DNA of 64,000 bases from Kibdelosporangium aridum (GCF_900176515.1 NZ_FWXV01000007.1:62001-126000); one strand, 5' to 3'. Numbered from the stretch's first letter, positions 34,947-42,821 are shown. Made by a program: numbers and translations. Notes: generated from the letters alone by a model not told the origin.

Positions 34947-36296
34947 TCACCCGTTCGGGCTAGCCACCAGATCGATCACCCTGCCGTGCAGGGTGTCCAG
35001 ATAAAGCTCGGACTCCGGCTTCATCAACACACTGCGCAGCACCCTGGCCCGGTCGGCATCGGCGCCGACCGCGGGGTGCCGCCTGGTGAAATCCTCCCGG
35101 CCGACGGACAGCACGCTGAGGAACACCGGCTCGACCTCCGCGGACATCCCCGCGTGCAGGACGCGCTGCGAGGTCGCGTCGATCTCGCTCATGGTCCCAG
35201 CGGTACCGAAGTAACTGACGATGTCCAACTCAGGCCGTTGGTACAAGGTCAGCTCGGCGCTGGCATCGATCGTGTCGGCCCACCGCACAGCGGCCCGCCG
35301 ACCGGCCGCGAGCACGGCACCCAGACCGTCCACAGTGGGCGGAATGAGCTGGAACGTCAGCCACAACGCGGCGGCCGACGCACCCGACCGAGAGCACTCC
35401 AGACTGATCTCACCCAGGTGCAAGTCATCAGAGGTGAAGTAGGTGTAGGGCGAATCATGCGCGTAGAACCGGCCCACCCCGGGATCACGGAACAAGACCG
35501 CGCCGCACCCGTAAGGCTGCAGACCGTGCTTGTGCGGGTCGACGACGATGGAGTCACAATCCTTGATCGCTTGCCACGGCCGCGGATCGAGGTCGTCGAC
35601 CAGGATGAAGAAACCACCGTAGGCCGCATCGACGTGCACCCTTGTTCCATACTCGCGAGCGATCGGGAGAATCTCATGCACGGGGTCGATGGCACCGAGG
35701 CCGGTCGTGCCCGCCGTGACGACGACGGTGCCGATCTTCCCGGTTGCCAAGACCTTCCTGAGGTCGTCGAGATCCATCCGCCCGGCGCTGTCGACCTTGA
35801 CCTTGGTGCCTTCGATGCCCAGGACACCGCACATCCGGCCGTGGGTGTAATGACTGTCCACGCTGAACGCGACGCCCTTGCCGGGGTGCAGTTCCCTTGC
35901 GACGTAAAGGGCTTCCAGGTTGGCGATGGTGCCGCTGGAGGTCAGATGGCCGAGATGCTCGCCGTAGCCGAACATCGTGGCGAGCTGCTTGACGACCTCG
36001 CGCTCCATTTTCGCGGTGGCCGGGCCGCCGTCGAGGGCATGGTTGTTCGGGTTGATGAGCATGGCGGCTACGTAGCCTGCGATCGCCGCGGGGTGTGGGG
36101 GTTTGAGCATCTGGCCCGCGTAACGGGGGTGGAAGAAGGGGTAGTTGTTCGTGAGGCGGGCGGAGAGGGTGTCCAGCGCTGCTTCCAGTTGGGCTTCGCT
36201 GACGTGCAGCGATGGGTGGTCTGGGAGGTCGCCGAACTGCTCGACCCACTTGCGATGGTTGTCGAGTACGTGGTTCAGCGCGCGTCGCAGGTCCAT
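34947..36296 (-). CDS. PLP-dependent group II decarboxylase
   Basis: The 449-residue enzyme belongs to the aromatic-amino-acid/glutamate decarboxylase fold. Visible features are GHLTSSGTIANLEALYVAR (phosphate loop), VHVDAAYGGFF (cofactor Asp) and SIVVDPHKHGLQPYGCGAV (Schiff-base Lys). It probably decarboxylates an amino acid such as aspartate or tyrosine; the substrate is not fixed. ATG at 36296 has AGGAG five bases upstream. The frame stays open 318 bp further upstream, but that part is the low-complexity flank and arm of the inverted repeat and reads as a Lys/Gln/Pro-rich peptide, so it was excluded. Confidence 0.88.
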   Translation of the reverse strand: MDLRRALNHVLDNHRKWVEQFGDLPDHPSLHVSEAQLEAALDTLSARLTNNYPFFHPRYAGQMLKPPHPAAIAGYVAAMLINPNNHALDGGPATAKMEREVVKQLATMFGYGEHLGHLTSSGTIANLEALYVARELHPGKGVAFSVDSHYTHGRMCGVLGIEGTKVKVDSAGRMDLDDLRKVLATGKIGTVVVTAGTTGLGAIDPVHEILPIAREYGTRVHVDAAYGGFFILVDDLDPRPWQAIKDCDSIVVDPHKHGLQPYGCGAVLFRDPGVGRFYAHDSPYTYFTSDDLHLGEISLECSRSGASAAALWLTFQLIPPTVDGLGAVLAAGRRAAVRWADTIDASAELTLYQRPELDIVSYFGTAGTMSEIDATSQRVLHAGMSAEVEPVFLSVLSVGREDFTRRHPAVGADADRARVLRSVLMKPESELYLDTLHGRVIDLVASPNG

Positions 36297-36765
36297 CCCG
36301 ACTCCTAGCTCGTTTGGGCCCGAACTATACCGAGGGTGTGGAGGTGGCTCAACCTCAGCTGCTTGATCTTGTCTCTTGCCTTTGGCTTTGGCTTCCAGCT
36401 GGGTCCTTTTTGCCCGCTTTGGTTTCAGCTCGGTTTCCGTTTGCTTCGGTTTCCAGCTTGGCTGCCCGGTGTCCTTCGACTTCAGTTTCCAGCCGGGTTC
36501 TTTTGCTTTGGCTTTTATTTTGGGGTTTTGTGCCCGCCACGGCTCGATTTGACTTGGGGCCCCTGCGGCGCGCTCGGGGAGGAAGCCGGGGAGTCCCCCT
36601 TCGTTCCGCATCATTTATCCTTCGTGGCGCGAGGGGCCTCCCCGCACCGGACAGTTTAAGCGCGCCGCTACCCCAAGTAAAATCGAGCCTTCGCTCGGGG
36701 ATGGGTTGCTTTTCTTTTTGCGGTTTCCTCCTGCTTCGTCACGCCGTTTCTGATACACTGGACGT
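36297..36765. other. 469-bp non-coding region: low-complexity flank, left inverted-repeat arm and HNH promoter
   Basis: From 36340 to 36520 the DNA is made of degenerate repeats of a GCTTTGGTTTCCAGCT-like motif, unlike normal intergenic DNA of the window. Then comes the left arm of the inverted repeat (36490-36695) and a 70-bp promoter segment. TACACT at 36754-36759 lies six bases before the HNH gene ATG, and no ribosome site is seen, so the HNH mRNA is probably leaderless. Confidence 0.6.
36526..36695 (+). repeat. Left arm of inverted repeat (contains 149-bp palindromic element)
   Basis: The core 36541-36689 has 19-bp terminal inverted repeats (36541-36559 and 36671-36689, one mismatch, outer end GGCTCGATTT). 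Farther in, GCGGCGCGCT pairs with AGCGCGCCGC, and CGGGGAG pairs with CTCCCCG. The whole element could fold into one imperfect long hairpin, so each arm is itself MITE-like or a structured-RNA-like unit. Confidence 0.75.
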
Positions 36766-37911
36766 ATGTTCGAAACGCGCTCCCTGGATCGCGAGCAAGT
36801 CCTTTCCCGACTTGCCCGCAACGCCCGGGTACGCGCTTCACTGGACGCCGAAGACGCTTGCCTGCTGGCGCGGTTCGCGGAATTGTCACCACCCAACCGA
36901 GACGGTATCCGCGTTGCGGACGGCGCCGCCGAGGAGATCTCTATCGAGACCCGGGTGAGCCCGCGGGTGGCGTTGGCGAAACTTTTGCAGGCTCAGGAGA
37001 TGGTCAACCGGTTGCCTGCCACCTTGGCCGCGCTGCAAGCCGGGGACATCGACGCTGACCGTGCCGCCACCATGACCAAACAAACCACCGTCTTGTCCGA
37101 TGACCAGGCGCGGTGGGTGGAACAGCGGGTGTTGGAGCGTGGGCCGAGGGCCGATCACTCCCGGTTTCGGCGTGCCGTGCGTGACACCGTCACCCGCGCC
37201 GACGTCACAGCTGCCGACCAACGACGCCAACACGCCCGCGAGCAAGAACGCGGCATCACCATGGTCGACCTGCCCGACGGCCTGGCCCAACTCAAGATCA
37301 CCCTGGACGCCGCCGAAGCGGTCACCGCGTTCAACCAGATCGACGCCCTCGCCAAGCAGCGCAAAACCAAGAAGCGGTCGCTGAAGCAGTGCCGGGCGGA
37401 TGTGTTCATGGACCTGGTGGCGGGCAAGAACATCAAGCGTCCGGTCATCGCCACCAACGTGATGGTCCCGATGACCACGTTGATGGGCGTGAACAACCAG
37501 CCTGGTGAGCTATCCGGGTATGGCGCGATCACCGCAGACCATGCCCGCGAACTAGCCCGCGACAGCACCTGGCGCCGCATCCTCACCGACCCCGCAGGCC
37601 ACGTCCTGGAAGTCAGCCACCACAGGTTCGCGCCACCCTCGCTGAAGCGCCACATCCAACTGCGCGACCGCACCTGTCGACAACCCGGCTGCGAAGAACC
37701 CGCCGAGCGCACCGAAATAGATCACACCCAACGCCATACCGACCACGGTGAAACCAGCGTCGCCAACCTCGCCGCCCTGTGCAAGAAACACAACCTACTG
37801 AAAGAGCGAAGCGCCTGGAAGATCGAACAACCCCACCCAGGAACACTCACCTTCACCACACCAAGCGGAAAAACCCACACCACACAACCGGAACCCTACG
37901 AACTGGAATAA
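36766..37911 (+). CDS. DUF222/13E12-family HNH endonuclease
   Basis: The 381-residue protein has an N-terminal DUF222 domain (AEEISIETRVSPRVALAKLL, then LPATLAALQAGDIDADRA) and a C-terminal HNH nuclease domain with zinc-type Cys pairs and metal-binding residues: RDRTCRQPGCEEPAERTEID, then HTQRHTDHGETSVANLAALC and KKHN. HNH enzymes nick or cut DNA. The codon usage matches the genome, and all motif residues are present, so it looks functional. It is the only gene inside the inverted-repeat cassette. Confidence 0.9.
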   Translation: MFETRSLDREQVLSRLARNARVRASLDAEDACLLARFAELSPPNRDGIRVADGAAEEISIETRVSPRVALAKLLQAQEMVNRLPATLAALQAGDIDADRAATMTKQTTVLSDDQARWVEQRVLERGPRADHSRFRRAVRDTVTRADVTAADQRRQHAREQERGITMVDLPDGLAQLKITLDAAEAVTAFNQIDALAKQRKTKKRSLKQCRADVFMDLVAGKNIKRPVIATNVMVPMTTLMGVNNQPGELSGYGAITADHARELARDSTWRRILTDPAGHVLEVSHHRFAPPSLKRHIQLRDRTCRQPGCEEPAERTEIDHTQRHTDHGETSVANLAALCKKHNLLKERSAWKIEQPHPGTLTFTTPSGKTHTTQPEPYELE

Positions 37912-38251
37912 GCGAGCAAAACGGAAAGCCGGGCATGGCGCGAAAAGTGAGCGAAGCGAAAAGTGGGGTATGGGGTGGTGGGCGAAGCGAAGGCTCGATT
38001 TTACTTGGGGTAGCGGCGCGCTTAAACTGTCCGGTGCGGGGAGGCCCCACGCGCCACGAAGGATAAATGATGCGGAACGAAGGGGGACTCCCCGGCTTCC
38101 TCCCCGAGCGCGCCGCAGGGGCCCCAAGTCAAATCGAGCCGTGGCAGGCACAAAAGGCCGGAATGGAAGCCAAAGCAAAAGAACCCAGCTGAAACCCGAA
38201 GCAAAAGGAAACCAAGCCAGAAACCAAAGGACAGCAAGAACCAGCCGGGAC
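37912..38251. other. 340-bp non-coding region: right inverted-repeat arm and low-complexity flank
   Basis: After the HNH stop comes a 74-bp segment with repeated GCGAAGCGAA words, then the right repeat arm (37986-38191), then a purine-rich flank of AAGCAAAAG-like words that mirrors the left flank and runs to the stop of the histidine kinase gene. No gene or terminator with a T-tract is seen. Confidence 0.6.
37986..38155 (-). repeat. Right arm of inverted repeat (contains 149-bp palindromic element)
   Basis: This is the reverse complement of 36526-36695 with two base differences. Its 149-bp core, 37992-38140, has the same terminal inverted repeats, GGCTCGATTT at both ends. The near identity of the two arms, compared with the diverged outer flanks, points to recent duplication, gene conversion between arms, or selection on the hairpin. 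Confidence 0.75.
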
Positions 38252-39679
38252 CTACTGAGCCTTCAAAGGATTAATAGGAATCCGAACCTGAAAAGTCGTC
38301 CGACCAGGCGCAGACTCAACCCGAACATCCCCATGATGCTTATTCACGACAATGCGCCAAGTGATATCCAACCCCAACCCGGTCCCCTCCCCCACAGCCT
38401 TCGTCGTGAAGAAAGGCTCAAAGATCCGTTCCTTGATCTCCGGAGCGATCCCACTCCCCGTATCCGACACCTCCACGACAGCGAACCCATCATCCCGGAA
38501 AGTCCGAAGGGTCAACGTCCCCCGGCCGTCCATCGCCGCGATGGCGTTGTCGATCAAGTTCGTCCACACCTGGTTCAGCTCAGCCGCGTACGCCGAGATG
38601 AGCGGCAAGGACCGGTCGTAGTCCTTCACGACCTCGATCCCGTCGCCGAATTTGGCGTTCAGCATCACCAGTGTCGAGTCGAGTAGGTCGTGCACGTCGA
38701 CGACCTGGAACGGCGCGCGGTCCATCTGCGAGTACTGCTTCGCCGCACCCACCAAAGTGGACACTCGGGTGGTCGCGTCTTCGATCTCGTTCATCAGCGT
38801 CTCGGTCTCGACCGTGTACGCGATCCAGCGGACGGCCGCCTCGGCAGTCGCTTGTGGACATTTCGCGGTCGCCTCGGCCAGCCAGTCGACGTCCAGCCCG
38901 CCTGCCACCAAGGTCGGCGCGAGGTCCCAGCTGCCCTGGATCCCCCGCGACTCGAGCCAGTCCGCTACTTCGTCCTCGCGGTCGCTGGCTTCCATCGGCT
39001 GCAGTTTCGGGGCCTTGGCGACGCGTTCCACCGCGTCTTCCTGCAGCAGCACCAACGACGGCAGGGTTTTCGGGTCGATTGCTCCGCTGGCGAGCATGGC
39101 CAGTTTGTGCCGCATGCCTGCGACGCGTTCACGCAACGCTGCCGTCGCGCGGACGGCCGCTGCCGCTGGGTTGTTGAGTTCGTGGGTCAGGCCCGCGGAC
39201 AGCGAGCCCAGCGCGAGCAGGCGTTCCCGCTGACTTGTCATCCGCTGGGTGTTCTGCAGGCCGAAGAACAGGCCTTCGAGCAGGTGCATCGCCATCGGGA
39301 ACCACTCGCGGATGATCGGCCCGAAATCGGCCGCGGGCAGCTGGAACATCGCCGTGTCGGTGATCGAGTGCACCGTCATCTGGTACGTCGTCTTCGACGG
39401 GATGTCGGCTTCCAGGTACGACTGGGTCGCGCCGAAGTACGAACCGCGGTGGTCTGTCCGGTTTGTCTCGACGATCTCGCCGCCGATGTTGCGGCTCAAC
39501 GCCACCGTTCCTTCGAGCAGCACGAAGAAGCACGTCGCATCTTCGCCTTCGGTCAGGATCGGCGTCCCGGCCGTGCGGCGCTCCACGTGGCCGTGCTCGG
39601 CCAGCCAACCCAGCTTGGAGTCGTCGAGCCGCTCGAACAGGAACAACCCGCGCAGTTCTTCCGGGGTCAGCTTTTCCAT
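38252..39679 (-). CDS. Sensor histidine kinase with N-terminal cyclic-nucleotide-binding domain
   Basis: The 475-residue soluble kinase begins with a cNMP-binding-like domain (residues about 10-125, ILTEGEDATCFFVLLEGTVA), followed by a dimerisation helix with the phospho-accepting His166 in SAGLTHELNNPAAAA and a HATPase domain with NLIDNAIAAMDG, DTGSGIAPE and GEGTGLGLDI. No membrane segment is present. Its ATG lies one base after the stop of the receiver/thioredoxin-reductase gene, so it is in the same operon as a receiver domain it may phosphorylate. Confidence 0.9.
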   Translation of the reverse strand: MEKLTPEELRGLFLFERLDDSKLGWLAEHGHVERRTAGTPILTEGEDATCFFVLLEGTVALSRNIGGEIVETNRTDHRGSYFGATQSYLEADIPSKTTYQMTVHSITDTAMFQLPAADFGPIIREWFPMAMHLLEGLFFGLQNTQRMTSQRERLLALGSLSAGLTHELNNPAAAAVRATAALRERVAGMRHKLAMLASGAIDPKTLPSLVLLQEDAVERVAKAPKLQPMEASDREDEVADWLESRGIQGSWDLAPTLVAGGLDVDWLAEATAKCPQATAEAAVRWIAYTVETETLMNEIEDATTRVSTLVGAAKQYSQMDRAPFQVVDVHDLLDSTLVMLNAKFGDGIEVVKDYDRSLPLISAYAAELNQVWTNLIDNAIAAMDGRGTLTLRTFRDDGFAVVEVSDTGSGIAPEIKERIFEPFFTTKAVGEGTGLGLDITWRIVVNKHHGDVRVESAPGRTTFQVRIPINPLKAQ

Positions 39680-39680
39680 G

Positions 39681-41375
39681 TCACGACCTCTCCAAGTACC
39701 GGTGTACCAGCGTGACGGCCATCGCGCCTTCCCCGACGGCCGACGCCACCCGCTTCACCGAGTCGGAGCGCACGTCACCGGCCACGAACACGCCAGGCAG
39801 GCTTGTCTCCAGGTGGTACGGCGGCCGGTCGAGGCCCCAGCCCGCCGGCACCGAGCCGTCGGTGAGCAGGTCCGGTCCGGCCAGCACGAAGCCACGGTCG
39901 TCCCGCGCCAATGTCCCGTCCAGCCAGTCCGTCCTTGGCGCGGCGCCGATGAACGCGAAGAGCCAGGAGGCCGGCACTGTCGTGGTCTCGCCGGTCTTGT
40001 TGTGCCGCAGGGTCAGGGTTTCCAGGTGGTCGGTCCCGGATCCGCCGATGACCTCGGTGCACGTCAGCACTTCGATGTTGCCGGGACCGGACAGCTGGTC
40101 GATCAGGTACCGGGACATCGACCGGTCCAGCGAGTCGCCGCGCACCACGAGCACGACCCGCTTGGCGTGCTTGGCGAAGTACATCGCGGCCTGGCCTGCC
40201 GAGTTGGCGCCGCCGACCAGGTAGACGTCCTGGCCCGCGCAGCTCGGACCCTCTGTTGTGGACGCTCCGTAGTACACGCCACGGCCGGTCAGCTCGCCGA
40301 GGCCTGGTGCTTCGAGCGTCCGGTACGCGACACCGGTCGCGAGGATGACGGTGTGCGCCGACAGTTCCGTACCGTCGTCGAACCGGACAACGCGGGCCGC
40401 TCCCTTGGCTTCGAGCGACACCACCTTCCTGGTGGTCAGCATTTCCACGTCGAACTTCAACGCCTGCCTGCGGGCGCGCTCGGTCAGCTGCTCACCCGAC
40501 ACTCCGTCCGGGAACCCGAGGTAGTTCTCGATCCTGCTGCTCGTACCGGCCTGGCCACCGGCTGCGAGGCGCTCGACCAGCACGGTCCGCAGGCCTTCCG
40601 ACCCGCCGTAGACGGCCGCGCCCAGCCCGGCAGGCCCCGCACCGATCACGATCAGGTCGTAGAAATCAGTCGAAGGTGTGGTGCTCAGGCCCACGCGCGC
40701 GGCCAGCTCCGCGTCGGACGGCCGGGTCAGCGCCTTACCGTCGGGCGTCACCACGACTGGGATGTCCGCTTCGCCGCACTCGCACGCGGAAAGCAGGCGC
40801 TGTGCCTCGCTTTCGTTCTGGTCGAGTTCGTACCACCGGAACGGCACCGCGTTGCGTGCCAGGAAGTCGCGCACCTCGTAGGAGCGCGCGGACCAACGGT
40901 GCCCGATGACTTTGACCTGCCGCACGGGCTGACGGTCTGACGCCTCCCAGGACGCGAGCAGGTCGTCGAGTACCGGGTAGAGCTTCTCCTCCGGCGGATC
41001 CCATGGCTTGAGCAGGTAGTGGTCCAGGTCGACGACGTTGATGGCCTGGATCGCGGCGTCGGTGTCGGCGTACGCGGTCAGCAGCACGCGCTTGGCCACC
41101 GGGAAGAGGTCCATCGCCTCTTCGAGGAACTCGATCCCGCTCTTGCCCGGCATCCGGTAGTCCGCCAGCAGTGCCGCGACCTCCTCGCCGCGCAGTTTGA
41201 TCTCCCGCAACGCTTCCAGCGCCTGGTCGCCGTTCTCCGCGCGGACGATCCGGTAGTTCTCGCCGTACTGCCTGCGCAGGTCGCGCGCGATCGCCCGGGA
41301 CACGCTGGGGTCGTCGTCCACTGTCAGGATCGAGGGCCGCGTGGCTCGGGTGTTCTCGGGGACCGCTGTTGTCAT
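39681..41375 (-). CDS. Receiver domain / thioredoxin-like / thioredoxin-reductase-like FAD fusion
   Basis: The 564-residue protein begins with a response-regulator receiver (LTVDDDPSV, phospho-acceptor Asp72 in LLADYRMPGKSG, Thr in VLLTAYAD, Lys in YLLKPWD), continues with a glutaredoxin-like segment (VRDFLARNAVPFRWYELDQN), and ends in a thioredoxin-reductase-type flavoprotein (FAD loop IVIGAGPAGLGAA, second loop VYLVGGANSAGQAA, GVFVAGDVR). The redox-active CxxC of thioredoxin reductases is absent: the equivalent segment reads YYGASTTEG. ATG at 41375 is used; a TTG four codons earlier is possible. It is coupled to the histidine kinase. Confidence 0.88.
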   Translation of the reverse strand: MTTAVPENTRATRPSILTVDDDPSVSRAIARDLRRQYGENYRIVRAENGDQALEALREIKLRGEEVAALLADYRMPGKSGIEFLEEAMDLFPVAKRVLLTAYADTDAAIQAINVVDLDHYLLKPWDPPEEKLYPVLDDLLASWEASDRQPVRQVKVIGHRWSARSYEVRDFLARNAVPFRWYELDQNESEAQRLLSACECGEADIPVVVTPDGKALTRPSDAELAARVGLSTTPSTDFYDLIVIGAGPAGLGAAVYGGSEGLRTVLVERLAAGGQAGTSSRIENYLGFPDGVSGEQLTERARRQALKFDVEMLTTRKVVSLEAKGAARVVRFDDGTELSAHTVILATGVAYRTLEAPGLGELTGRGVYYGASTTEGPSCAGQDVYLVGGANSAGQAAMYFAKHAKRVVLVVRGDSLDRSMSRYLIDQLSGPGNIEVLTCTEVIGGSGTDHLETLTLRHNKTGETTTVPASWLFAFIGAAPRTDWLDGTLARDDRGFVLAGPDLLTDGSVPAGWGLDRPPYHLETSLPGVFVAGDVRSDSVKRVASAVGEGAMAVTLVHRYLERS

Positions 41376-41447
41376 GTCCACAGTCAAGCATCAGTTCGCT
41401 TTGAGGCGTACCTTCGTGTCGGACAGTCGCCAATGGAGGAGCACGCT

Positions 41448-41708
41448 GTGAGCGTTTGCCAGGACATCGCCGCCCTCGGTCCTGACCCGGAGCCCCACAC
41501 CCGTGAGGGTTGTGAGGACTGCCTGGCCGTTGGCGGTACGTGGGTGCACCTGCGTCTGTGTCTGGCCTGTGGGCACGTGGGCTGTTGTGACTCATCGCCC
41601 GCGAAGCACGCCAGCAAGCACGCTGCCGAGACCGGGCACCCGGTGATCCGGTCGTTCGAACCGGGCGAGTCGTGGCGCTGGTGCTTCGTGCACGAGACCG
41701 CCGCCTGA
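41448..41708 (+). CDS. UBP-type zinc-finger protein
   Basis: The 86-residue protein is a single ZnF-UBP domain with the full ligand pattern: CEDCLAVGGTWVHLRLC, LACGHVGCCDSSPAKHASKH and TGHPVIRSFEPGESWRWC. In eukaryotes this domain binds the free C-terminal Gly-Gly of ubiquitin; the bacterial role is unknown. GGAGGAG five bases before the GTG at 41448 decides the start. It is divergent from the receiver/flavoprotein gene, and its 3' end overlaps the NarJ-like gene by 117 bp. Confidence 0.82.
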   Translation: MSVCQDIAALGPDPEPHTREGCEDCLAVGGTWVHLRLCLACGHVGCCDSSPAKHASKHAAETGHPVIRSFEPGESWRWCFVHETAA

Positions 41709-42131
41709 CAAGCTCTCCTGGACCGCTTCGACCGTGTGCGCGTAGTGCGAGCCCAGGTCGTTGAGGGTGCCCCACAACAGATCCAGCGCTTCGCGGTGGG
41801 CTACCAGGAGGTTGACCGCCTCACGGGTATAGCCCGCCGCCGAGCATTCCAGGATGACCGCGAGATGGTCGGTGACTCGCAGCCCGGACAGCTCCGACAG
41901 CCGGTCGAAGCGGGCTTGACCTGCTGCCGCGTAACACGTCAGGTGCAGGCAGCACGGCGGTTCGCCTTCGGCTTTGTCCAGATAGGACATTGTCTCGGTC
42001 AACGGCCCGGCGAGTGCGCCGGGCAGTGATTCGGTGGCAGCACGCAGTGATGGCAGCATCGGGCGGACCGTCCCGGCGGGGTGCGCGAGGATCGCCGATG
42101 CCACGAAGTGGGCCAGCTGCAGGGAATCCAT
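41592..42131 (-). CDS. Short NarJ/TorD-like molybdoenzyme chaperone
   Basis: The 179-residue protein resembles nitrate reductase assembly chaperones: LHLTCYAAAGQARFDRLSEL replaces the usual longer segment, followed by RVTDHLAVILECSA and LLVAHREALDLLW, as in NarJ's LPDHLPVVLEF region. It appears to lack about 20 residues of the NarJ middle. The last 35 residues are read opposite the zinc-finger gene and have no family match. No nitrate reductase genes are adjacent; a molybdoenzyme (formate dehydrogenase) exists 40 kb away in the window. Confidence 0.6.
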   Translation of the reverse strand: MDSLQLAHFVASAILAHPAGTVRPMLPSLRAATESLPGALAGPLTETMSYLDKAEGEPPCCLHLTCYAAAGQARFDRLSELSGLRVTDHLAVILECSAAGYTREAVNLLVAHREALDLLWGTLNDLGSHYAHTVEAVQESLSGGGLVHEAPAPRLARFERPDHRVPGLGSVLAGVLRGR

Positions 42132-42260
42132 GGTGGTCCGTTTCGGGCGCGTTGATCCACTTTGCAGCGGTGCGGATCGGGCGTCAACGGACGCGTTAGC
42201 CCTAAGACCGGCGGTGGCTACCTAGGGAATGAATCGACGGCCGCCGTGGTTGTAGCGGAC

Positions 42261-42383
42261 GTGAAGGTCAGGAAGTCGTTGAGGTCGCTGAAGCAGAAGC
42301 CGGGCGCTCAGGTTGTCCGGCGTGAGGGCCGGGTGTTCGTTCTCAACAAGAGGGACCCGCGGTTCAAGGCCCGCCAGGGCTGA
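42261..42383 (+). CDS. rpmJ: 50S ribosomal protein L36, zinc-free (C-minus) paralogue
   Basis: The 40-residue protein MKVRKSLRSLKQKPGAQVVR (first 20 residues), continuing with REGRVFVLNKRDPRFKARQG, matches the L36 paralogue that lacks the four zinc ligands. Such paralogues replace the zinc-containing L36 during zinc starvation and are usually controlled by Zur. The start is GTG at 42261, fixed by the family length of 40. No clear ribosome site or Zur box is visible upstream. A strong hairpin terminator follows ten bases after the stop. Confidence 0.92.
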   Translation: MKVRKSLRSLKQKPGAQVVRREGRVFVLNKRDPRFKARQG

Positions 42384-42392
42384 CAGACTGAC

Positions 42393-42421
42393 GAAGGGGC
42401 ACTGTGGTTCAGTGCCCCTTC
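42393..42421. terminator. Bidirectional hairpin between rpmJ and the NUDIX gene
   Basis: GAAGGGGCACTG and CAGTGCCCCTTC form a perfect 12-bp stem with the five-base loop TGGTT. It lies between the stop of rpmJ and the stop of the convergent NUDIX gene and can end both transcripts. There is no T-tract, as is common in high-GC actinomycetes. Confidence 0.85.
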
Positions 42422-42428
42422 CGCCGTT

Positions 42429-42821
42429 TCAGGGCAAAATCCGCCGAACGTGCTCGGGTAGCTCCCGCTGTGCCGCCTCAGCCGGAGTGAGCCACGCATA
42501 CTCATCGTGTTCGCCCGGATTCAATACGACATCACCGAAGCTCTCTTCGGCCACATCGAAGATTGTCGCGTTGATGGTCAGCGGTTTGCCGCCGATGTCC
42601 GGCCAACTCGACTTGGCCCGCTCACCGGCAACCCGTACCTTCAGACCGGTCTCCTCGGCGATCTCCCGAATCACTGTTTTCTCGGGCAGCTCGCCTTTTT
42701 CGACCGTCCCGCCCGGCAGCTCCCACCGTCCGCCGAGGAACGCGCCAGGGTCGCGCCGGATGAACAGGACCCTGCCGGCACGCGTGATCCAGCCGTACGC
42801 CAGGTTCTTCTCGGCAGTCAT
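42429..42821 (-). CDS. NUDIX hydrolase
   Basis: The 130-residue protein has a complete Nudix box, GGTVEKGELPEKTVIREIAE followed by ETGL, with both metal-binding Glu residues, and the upstream motif GRWELPGG. The family hydrolyses nucleoside diphosphate derivatives; MutT-like house-cleaning is possible. It is convergent with rpmJ and divergent from the GGDEF-EAL gene. Confidence 0.9.
   Translation of the reverse strand: MTAEKNLAYGWITRAGRVLFIRRDPGAFLGGRWELPGGTVEKGELPEKTVIREIAEETGLKVRVAGERAKSSWPDIGGKPLTINATIFDVAEESFGDVVLNPGEHDEYAWLTPAEAAQRELPEHVRRILP

Larger units (their letters stand above)
36490..38191. mobile_element. DUF222-HNH cassette bounded by about 206-bp inverted repeats
   Basis: Positions 36490-36695 and 37986-38191 are reverse complements over 206 bp with about nine differences and no gaps, counted by eye. 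The inner 170 bp (36526-36695 and 37986-38155) differ at two bases. Between them lies only one gene, the DUF222-HNH protein, with about 70 bp of spacing on each side. No target-site duplication and no transposase are visible. Whether the unit moves is inference; similar HNH genes of the REP13E12/DUF222 family are multi-copy in actinobacteria. Confidence 0.7.

Noticed and set aside
36297..36614. N-terminal extension of the PLP decarboxylase by 106 codons
   Set aside because: It reads the repeat arm and low-complexity flank as a Lys/Gln-rich peptide; an AGGAG-supported ATG at 36296 matches the family start.
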